Below, piece after piece: positions 7,042-10,919 of a stretch of DNA of 10,919 bases (position 1 is its first letter; each line of letters opens with the position of its first letter). The translations under genes were made by a program, and so were the position numbers. The stretch spans positions 1-10,919 of the forward strand of contig JBHEKP010000252.1 in NCBI GenBank assembly GCA_041859375.1, read 5' to 3'. The stretch is from JBHEKP01 sp041859375. Lineage in GTDB: Bacteria; Hydrogenedentota; Hydrogenedentia; Hydrogenedentales; CAITNO01. The notes beneath the pieces were generated by a model that made no database searches, had not been told where the DNA came from, and saw only the letters and a program-made list of their open reading frames with translations.

Positions 7042-8205
7042 GTGTCAATTTCACGAAACGGGATAGTTGCCGCTTTTGAGAAGCGTTTTGGGGGCGGGGC
7101 GGAAGTGGTGGTGCGCGCGCCGGGGCGGGTGAACATCATCGGCGAGCACACCGACTACAACCACGGATTTGTGCTTCCCATGGCCATCGAGCGCGAGACG
7201 GCCATCGCGGCGCGCCGACGCGCCGACGGCATGGTTTGCGCGCGCGCCGAAAATCTGGGCCGCGAGGTGACGGTGTCCCTGGGGGACCGGCGGCGCAACC
7301 AGGACGAGCCGTGGATTGACTACATCGTGGGGGTGGCGGACGAGCTCTTCAAGCTCGGCATCACCCCCTCCGGCGCGGATTTGGTCATTGAGGGCGACGT
7401 TCCCCTGGGCTGCGGACTGAGCAGCTCCGCCGCGCTTGAGATGGCGGCGTTGTGCATGTTTGAGCATTTCGGCGGATTTTCCCTGGACGGGCCGGAGGGG
7501 GCGCGGCTTGGCCAGCGGGTGGAGAACATCTTCCTCGGCCTGAACAGCGGCATCATGGACCAGTTTATTTCCCGCTGCGGCCGGGCGGGGCACGGCCTGT
7601 TCCTCGACTGCCGCACCTTTGAGCACGAACTGATCCCCATCGCCTTTGCGGACGCCCTCTTTGTCATCGCGAACACGGCGGTCCCCCGCGGCCTGACCAG
7701 CTCAAAGTACAATGAGCGGGTGGCCGAATGCGGCGCGGCGGTCAGGGCGCTTCAGGCCGTGGGCGGCGCCGGCACGCACCTCCGGGACTACACCCTGGAG
7801 CAGCTTGAGGCGGCGCGGGAATCCATGGAGCCGGTGGCGTTTCTGCGCGCCCGCCATGTCATCACGGAAAACGACCGCACCGAACGGGCCTGCGCGGCGA
7901 TGCGCGCGGGGGACACGGTGCTCCTCGGCGCGCTCATGTCCGAGTCGGACCACAGCCTGCGGGACGACTACGCCGTGACCTGCGCCGAACTGGACACGAT
8001 GACGGCCATTGCCCGGAGCCTGCCGGGCTGCTTCGGCGCGCGCATGACCGGCGCGGGCTTCGGCGGCTGCACCATCAGCCTGGTGGCGGCGGACGCGGTG
8101 GGCGGCTTCTGTTCCCAACTGCTGGAGGATTACCGGGCCGCCACGGGAATCACCGGCGAGGTCATCATGTCGCGCCCCGTGGACGGCGCGGGAATCATGG
8201 CCTAG
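7042..8205 (+). CDS. galK: Galactokinase
   Basis: A 387-residue GHMP-family kinase that phosphorylates alpha-D-galactose with ATP to galactose-1-phosphate in the Leloir pathway (cytoplasmic). The galactokinase signature is complete at the N-terminus: RAPGRVNIIGEHTDYNHG from residue 25, with Arg29, Glu35, His36 and Asp38 corresponding by motif to the substrate-binding residues of known enzymes. The GHMP ATP-binding loop GCGLSSSAALE is at 123-133, GIMDQF carries the catalytic Asp173, and the third GHMP motif GAGFGG is at 337-342. Length matches the usual 380-390 residues. It starts with GTG after AGGAG. No galT, galE or galM is visible alongside, so this is an isolated galK in the window. The stop is 3 bp from the stop of the convergent glgC. 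A substrate other than galactose (for example N-acetylgalactosamine) is possible, but the GEHTDY signature favours galactose. Confidence 0.93.
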   Translation: MSISRNGIVAAFEKRFGGGAEVVVRAPGRVNIIGEHTDYNHGFVLPMAIERETAIAARRRADGMVCARAENLGREVTVSLGDRRRNQDEPWIDYIVGVADELFKLGITPSGADLVIEGDVPLGCGLSSSAALEMAALCMFEHFGGFSLDGPEGARLGQRVENIFLGLNSGIMDQFISRCGRAGHGLFLDCRTFEHELIPIAFADALFVIANTAVPRGLTSSKYNERVAECGAAVRALQAVGGAGTHLRDYTLEQLEAARESMEPVAFLRARHVITENDRTERACAAMRAGDTVLLGALMSESDHSLRDDYAVTCAELDTMTAIARSLPGCFGARMTGAGFGGCTISLVAADAVGGFCSQLLEDYRAATGITGEVIMSRPVDGAGIMA

Positions 8206-8208
8206 GCG

Positions 8209-9444
8209 TCACACCACGGAAAAGCCCCGCGCCGGGATTTTGTCGGAAGACTCAACCACCACAATCCCCCGCGGGGTGACCCGGAAGTGTTTCGCATCCT
8301 CCGCAAGGTCGTATCCGATGGTGGCGCCCTCGGGGACGCGCACCCCCTTTTCGATGATGGCGCGGCGGATCCGGCAGTGCCGCCCCACATCCACCCCGTC
8401 CAGCAGGATGGATTCCACCACATTCGCGTAGGAGTTGACGCGCACCTCGGGGGAAAGCACGCTCCGGTCCACGGTGCCCCCGCTGACAATGGTGCCGGGG
8501 CTCACGATGGAGTCCATCGCCACGCCGAAACGGGTGCCCACCTCGGCAAAGACGAATTTTGCCGGGGGGAGCATGGGCAGGTTGGTGCGCAGCGGCCAGG
8601 CCTTGTCGTAGAGGTTGAACTGGGGGTCCACGGAAACCAGGTCCATGTTGGCCTCCCAGTAGCTGTCAATGGTGCCCACATCGCGCCAGTATTTGGCGTG
8701 TTTTTTGTTTTCATCCTGAAACTTGTAGGCGAAAACGGCGTTTCCCGCCACAAGCCGGGGGATGATGTCCTTGCCGAAGTCGTGGCTGGAACCCGTCCTG
8801 CGGGCGTCCTCCGTAACGGTGTTGCGCAGCAGGTCCGCGTTGAAGACATAAATGCCCATGGAGGCCAGGGCGAGGTTCGGGTTTCCCGGCAGGTGCCTGG
8901 GATGATCCGGCTTCTCCTCAAAACCGAGAATTCTGCCGCTTTGGTCCACCTCAAAGATGCCGTAGCGGGAGGCCTCCCCCACGGGAACCTCGATTGCGGC
9001 GACGGTCAGTCCCGCCTCCGTTTCCCGGTGGGCCTGCACCATTTTCATGTAATTCATCTTGTAAATGTGGTCACCCGACAGGATCAGCACGTCGCGGGGG
9101 CCGTTTTGGTCGATGGAGTAGAGGTTCTGGAAGATGGCGTCCGCCGTGCCCAGGTACCAGTTGCTGTTGACGCGCATCTGCGGGGGGATGATCTCGATGA
9201 ATTCCCCCAGTTCGGAGTGCATGATGTTCCATGCGCAGCGGATGTGGCGGGCCAGCGAGTTTGACTTGTACTGGGTGAGCACCATGACCCGGCGGCACCC
9301 CGAATTGACGCAGTTGGACAAGGTGAAGTCAATGATGCGGTACATGCCGCCGAAGGGAACGGCGGGTTTGGCGCGGTTTTTTGTCAGCGGATAGAGCCGT
9401 TCCCCCGCCCCACCGGCCAAAAGTATGCTCAGCACGTTTTGCAT
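8209..9444 (-). CDS. glgC: Glucose-1-phosphate adenylyltransferase (ADP-glucose pyrophosphorylase)
   Basis: A 411-residue enzyme that makes ADP-glucose and pyrophosphate from glucose-1-phosphate and ATP, the committed step of bacterial glycogen synthesis. The N-terminal nucleotidyltransferase domain has the signature GGAGERLYPLTKNRAKPAVPF at 11-31, NWYLGTADAI at 95-104, LSGDHIYKM with catalytic-type Asp125 at 122-130, and FEEKP with the glucose-phosphate-binding Lys178 (equivalent to E. coli Lys195). SSHDFGKDIIP and YWRDVGT later in the protein are hallmarks of GlgC and separate it from RfbA/GalU-type enzymes. The C-terminal third has hexapeptide-like repeats of a left-handed beta-helix. By hand alignment the fructose-1,6-bisphosphate-binding Lys39 of E. 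coli falls on Asn23, so allosteric control may differ. AGGAGG at 9455-9460 lies 10 nt before the ATG. It is downstream of, and on the same strand as, the Crp-type regulator, with its own promoter in between. Confidence 0.95.
   Translation of the reverse strand: MQNVLSILLAGGAGERLYPLTKNRAKPAVPFGGMYRIIDFTLSNCVNSGCRRVMVLTQYKSNSLARHIRCAWNIMHSELGEFIEIIPPQMRVNSNWYLGTADAIFQNLYSIDQNGPRDVLILSGDHIYKMNYMKMVQAHRETEAGLTVAAIEVPVGEASRYGIFEVDQSGRILGFEEKPDHPRHLPGNPNLALASMGIYVFNADLLRNTVTEDARRTGSSHDFGKDIIPRLVAGNAVFAYKFQDENKKHAKYWRDVGTIDSYWEANMDLVSVDPQFNLYDKAWPLRTNLPMLPPAKFVFAEVGTRFGVAMDSIVSPGTIVSGGTVDRSVLSPEVRVNSYANVVESILLDGVDVGRHCRIRRAIIEKGVRVPEGATIGYDLAEDAKHFRVTPRGIVVVESSDKIPARGFSVV
8220..8241 (+). terminator. 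Possible weak terminator for galK inside the 3' end of glgC
   Basis: An A4 run (8220-8223), a short GC palindrome (CCC/GGG arms around 8225-8236) and a T4 run (8238-8241) lie 15 nt past the galK stop. Read on the + strand this resembles a short hairpin with a U tail. The stem is mismatched and short, and it overlaps the last glgC codons, so support is weak. Confidence 0.2.
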
Positions 9445-9546
9445 GGCAGTCCGGCCTCCTGATTCACGCCACGCCGCTTTCCGCCTTCCCCTGCGGCCAA
9501 ACCATGGGAATATAAAATCATGCCAGACAAACGCCGACCATTAATC

Positions 9547-9555
9547 ATTATACCA
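9547..9555 (-). promoter_or_regulatory. Extended -10 promoter for glgC
   Basis: On the - strand the sequence reads TGGTATAAT, a perfect -10 hexamer (9547-9552) with the TGn extension at 9553-9555. No good -35 is present at 17 bp spacing. Transcription would start near 9540, leaving a leader of about 95 nt before glgC. A short palindrome TAATCATTA (9542-9550) overlaps the -10 and could be an operator. Confidence 0.55.
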
Positions 9556-9605
9556 CCTGGACAGCCGCGCGGATAGGGTGATTTTGCGGGACGGTTTGTG
9601 CGGGG

Positions 9606-10289
9606 TCAGGAAAGGGAAATCTGGTGGAGGGCGGCGGGCGAAAGCACCTGAATGCGGCGGTTGCCCAGGGTGATGTGGCCCGAATCACGGAATTCATGGA
9701 GCACCACCGTCACCGTTTCCCGGGTGGCCCCGGTGATGTTGGCGATTTCCTGGTGGGTGACCCGCAGGTGCAATGCCCCGTCGCCGTCTTCCTGGCGGCT
9801 CAGGCGGAGAAGGGCGGCGGCCACTTTCGCGCGCACGGAAAGGGTGACCGTCTCCAGGAAAGCCTGCTCCAGGTTCAGGAGCCGCCGGGTCAGGTGCCGG
9901 GTCACGGCCAGGCAGAACTCCGTCTCGTCCCGGGCCAGCCGCCGCAGGTCGTCCGTGCGCATCAGGCAGAGCAGGCTTGGTTCCAGTGTTTCCGCGTAAT
10001 CGATGCGTTTTGGCCGGTCCAGCAGGCATTCATCCCCCAGCATGTCCCCGCGGGTCAGGTGGCGGAAGGTTAGTTCCCGGCCGTCCCCCAGGGCGCGGCA
10101 CACCCGCACCCGTCCCTCCCGGACCCAGTAAGCGTAGTCGCAGGGGTCGTCCGGGAAATAGATGATCTGCCGGGCGTCATACTGGCGGTGGTAGACATAC
10201 TGCTCCACGCGGGCGATCACACGCCGGCTCATGGGCTGGAAAAAAGGCTCGTCATCCAGGGGGAGGCTGGGTTTCACTGTTTTGGGCAC
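9606..10289 (-). CDS. Crp/Fnr-family transcriptional regulator
   Basis: A 227-residue DNA-binding regulator. Residues about 15-125 form a cyclic-nucleotide-binding-like beta-barrel (YVYHRQYDARQIIYFPDD, then WVREGRVRVCR and HLTRGDMLGDECLL). A long dimerisation helix follows (about 126-150), and SVRAKVAAALLRL leads into a Crp-type winged helix with recognition helix ATRETVTVVLHEF (188-200). In the phosphate-binding cassette the canonical Gly-Glu is Gly85-Asp86 and the Arg-Ser/Thr pair is Arg95-Ile96, so cAMP binding is doubtful. The N-terminal cysteine cluster of Fnr is absent, so it is not an oxygen-sensing Fe-S form. The start is GTG with GAGG at 10299-10302, 9 nt upstream. It follows the small membrane gene by 27 nt (likely one transcript) and precedes glgC by 161 nt. 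Targets and effector are unknown. Confidence 0.9.
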   Translation of the reverse strand: MPKTVKPSLPLDDEPFFQPMSRRVIARVEQYVYHRQYDARQIIYFPDDPCDYAYWVREGRVRVCRALGDGRELTFRHLTRGDMLGDECLLDRPKRIDYAETLEPSLLCLMRTDDLRRLARDETEFCLAVTRHLTRRLLNLEQAFLETVTLSVRAKVAAALLRLSRQEDGDGALHLRVTHQEIANITGATRETVTVVLHEFRDSGHITLGNRRIQVLSPAALHQISLS

Positions 10290-10298
10290 AACCGGTTT

Positions 10299-10302
10299 CC
10301 TC
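10299..10302 (-). promoter_or_regulatory. Shine-Dalgarno GAGG for the regulator's GTG start
   Basis: GAGG followed by AAA on the - strand lies 9 nt before GTG at 10289. The next in-frame GTG is 12 nt further in and poorly spaced, so the upstream GTG is preferred. Confidence 0.55.
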
Positions 10303-10316
10303 GGGCGTTGTGACGG

Positions 10317-10517
10317 CTATTTAAGTCCCGCCACACCCGCCGGTCCCGCCGCGTGAAACGCGGCCAAAAACCTTATCATATAGAAAAAGACAACAAACCA
10401 GACCCATCCGGCGGCCGCCAGTATGGCGGCCCATTTGGCCATCCGGAAGGCAAGCTTTCCGGGGGATGGCGGATTTTCAGTGGTTGTGTGTTGTCTGTCC
10501 ATGATTTCCACGCACAT
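10317..10517 (-). CDS. Small single-pass membrane protein of unknown function
   Basis: A 66-residue frame that I do not recognise. Residues 1-25 are polar with a Thr/Pro-rich stretch (TTTENPPSPG). Residues 27-53 are strongly hydrophobic and aromatic (WAAILAAAGWVWFVVFFYMI), followed by a short Ala/Gly tail ending in Lys, so one transmembrane helix is likely. The start ATG at 10517 has AAAGG close upstream; a second in-frame ATG at 10502 is possible but has a worse ribosome site. Only 27 nt separate its stop from the Crp-type regulator on the same strand, so they are probably cotranscribed. That the hydrophobic segment is uninterrupted and abuts a well-spaced gene supports it as real; no function can be given. 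Confidence 0.55.
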   Translation of the reverse strand: MCVEIMDRQHTTTENPPSPGKLAFRMAKWAAILAAAGWVWFVVFFYMIRFLAAFHAAGPAGVAGLK

Positions 10518-10529
10518 TTTACCTTTTAC

Positions 10530-10559
10530 TTACAACATCCAACAAGTTGGATTACAACA
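10530..10559. repeat. Composite operator-like element: palindrome flanked by direct repeats
   Basis: A perfect inverted repeat ATCCAAC / GTTGGAT (10537-10543 and 10546-10552) with a 2-nt spacer sits between two direct copies of TTACAACA (10530-10537 and 10552-10559) placed 22 bp apart, about two helical turns. It lies between the divergent small membrane gene and the pilin gene, about 38 bp upstream of the pilin -10. Extra GTTGGAT-like copies occur at 10609 (last base changed) and 10629 (exact). The arrangement looks like a transcription factor binding site; the factor is unknown. Confidence 0.5.
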
Positions 10560-10593
10560 ATAGAAAAGAAAAGTGTGAAAAAAAGTTGATGCA

Positions 10594-10602
10594 TGGTATA
10601 AT
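10594..10602 (+). promoter_or_regulatory. Extended -10 promoter for the pilin-like gene
   Basis: TGGTATAAT gives a perfect -10 (10597-10602) with a TGn extension, identical to the element before glgC. No convincing -35 is present at the usual distance. The start of transcription would be near 10609, giving a leader of about 90 nt. Confidence 0.55.
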
Positions 10603-10698
10603 TTTGCCGTTGGAAGCAAGAGGAACATGTTGGATGATAAGCCGCGTGGTCGTTGTTTAAAAGAACAAGGACAATGACAGCGACGGCGGGAGCATTGC

Positions 10699-10919
10699 AT
10701 GCGAATGAGGGAAAAAAATAAAGGGCGGGGCGGATCCAATGGGGGCTTCAGTCTCGTTGAGATTGTGTTTGCCATGGGCATATTTGTGGTGGTGCTGGGG
10801 ATAACCGCCCAGGGGCTGGCCTACAGTTACGGGGTGATGAACCTTCAAAACCAGCGGGGTGTGGCGCAAAACGACTGCCGCGCCATCGTGTCCGCCCTGC
10901 GCCAGGTGGCGATGCTGGG
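10699..10919 (+). CDS. Type IV pilin-like (pseudopilin) protein, 5' part only
   Basis: The frame is open for 73 codons to the window edge, so the gene is truncated here. The N-terminus has a short basic leader (MRMREKNKGRGGSNGG) cut by prepilin peptidase between Gly16 and Phe17, then FSLVEIVFAM with Glu21 at the invariant +5 position, and a hydrophobic helix to about residue 38. This is the type III signal of type IV pilins and type II secretion pseudopilins. The following residues (LQNQRGVAQNDCRAIVSALRQV) fit the amphipathic helix continuation of minor pilins of the PilV/PilW or GspI/J sort, but the subtype cannot be told from this fragment. GGGAG (10688-10692) is 6 nt before the ATG; the ATG two codons later is less well placed. 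Confidence 0.85.
   Translation, partial: MRMREKNKGRGGSNGGFSLVEIVFAMGIFVVVLGITAQGLAYSYGVMNLQNQRGVAQNDCRAIVSALRQVAML

Noticed and set aside
5615..7054. A 479-codon open frame on the - strand opposite the cytochrome gene
   Set aside because: The + strand frame has 13 haem motifs and a ribosome site; the antisense frame has Val/Ala/His-rich noise typical of GC-rich shadows.
8287..9264. A 325-codon open frame on the + strand opposite glgC
   Set aside because: The - strand carries all GlgC signatures and a strong Shine-Dalgarno. The + frame has no motif and no ribosome site.
10674..10721. A 16-codon ATG-to-stop frame in the pilin leader
   Set aside because: It overlaps the pilin start in another frame, has its purine-rich site only 3 nt away, and has no distinctive sequence. 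A leader peptide cannot be excluded, but support is too thin.
1..10919. CRISPR arrays, tRNA/rRNA genes, insertion sequences or integrases
   Set aside because: I saw no regularly spaced repeats, cloverleaf-like sequence, transposase motifs or terminal inverted repeats with target duplications.

Overview
This window is GC-rich, densely coded bacterial DNA. It encodes a lipoprotein, a Tat-exported iron-sulfur protein and a periplasmic multihaem cytochrome, so the host is a diderm (Gram-negative type) bacterium. No marker gene fixes the lineage. The mix of exported carbohydrate-active enzymes, HybA/HybB/multihaem redox genes, GlgC and a pseudopilin would fit uncultured groups such as Hydrogenedentota, Planctomycetota or Lentisphaerota, but that is an impression and not a proof. 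I see no tRNA, rRNA, CRISPR array, insertion sequence or integrase.

Layout on the + strand. (1) Positions 1-3308 hold two exported carbohydrate-active proteins, a six-hairpin glycosidase-like protein and a lipoprotein with a C-terminal SGNH/GDSL esterase domain. Their stop and start codons overlap. (2) Positions 3309-3490 are an intergenic region with a weak terminator-like hairpin and a second, AT-rich inverted repeat. (3) Positions 3491-6922 form a tight three-gene redox operon: a Tat-exported protein with four [4Fe-4S] clusters (HybA-like), a ten-helix membrane quinone protein (HybB/NrfD-like) and a periplasmic cytochrome with 13 CXXCH haem motifs. No hydrogenase, molybdopterin enzyme or other catalytic subunit is encoded beside them. 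(4) Positions 7042-8205 encode galactokinase.

Layout on the - strand, read from right to left. A 66-residue membrane protein (10517-10317) is followed by a Crp/Fnr-family regulator (10289-9606) and then glgC, ADP-glucose pyrophosphorylase (9444-8209), which has its own extended -10 promoter. galK and glgC converge with only 3 bp between their stop codons.

At the right edge the 5' part of a type IV pilin-like (pseudopilin) gene begins at 10699 on the + strand and runs off the window. The 181-bp divergent region in front of it (10518-10698) holds an extended -10 promoter and a compact 30-bp element made of a palindrome flanked by direct repeats, which looks like an operator.

The strongest candidate for something unusual is the three-gene iron-sulfur/HybB/13-haem operon. 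It looks like a free-standing conduit that exchanges electrons between the quinone pool and the periplasm, comparable in parts to Hmc or Cbc complexes but simpler. The second candidate is the composite operator upstream of the pilin gene.
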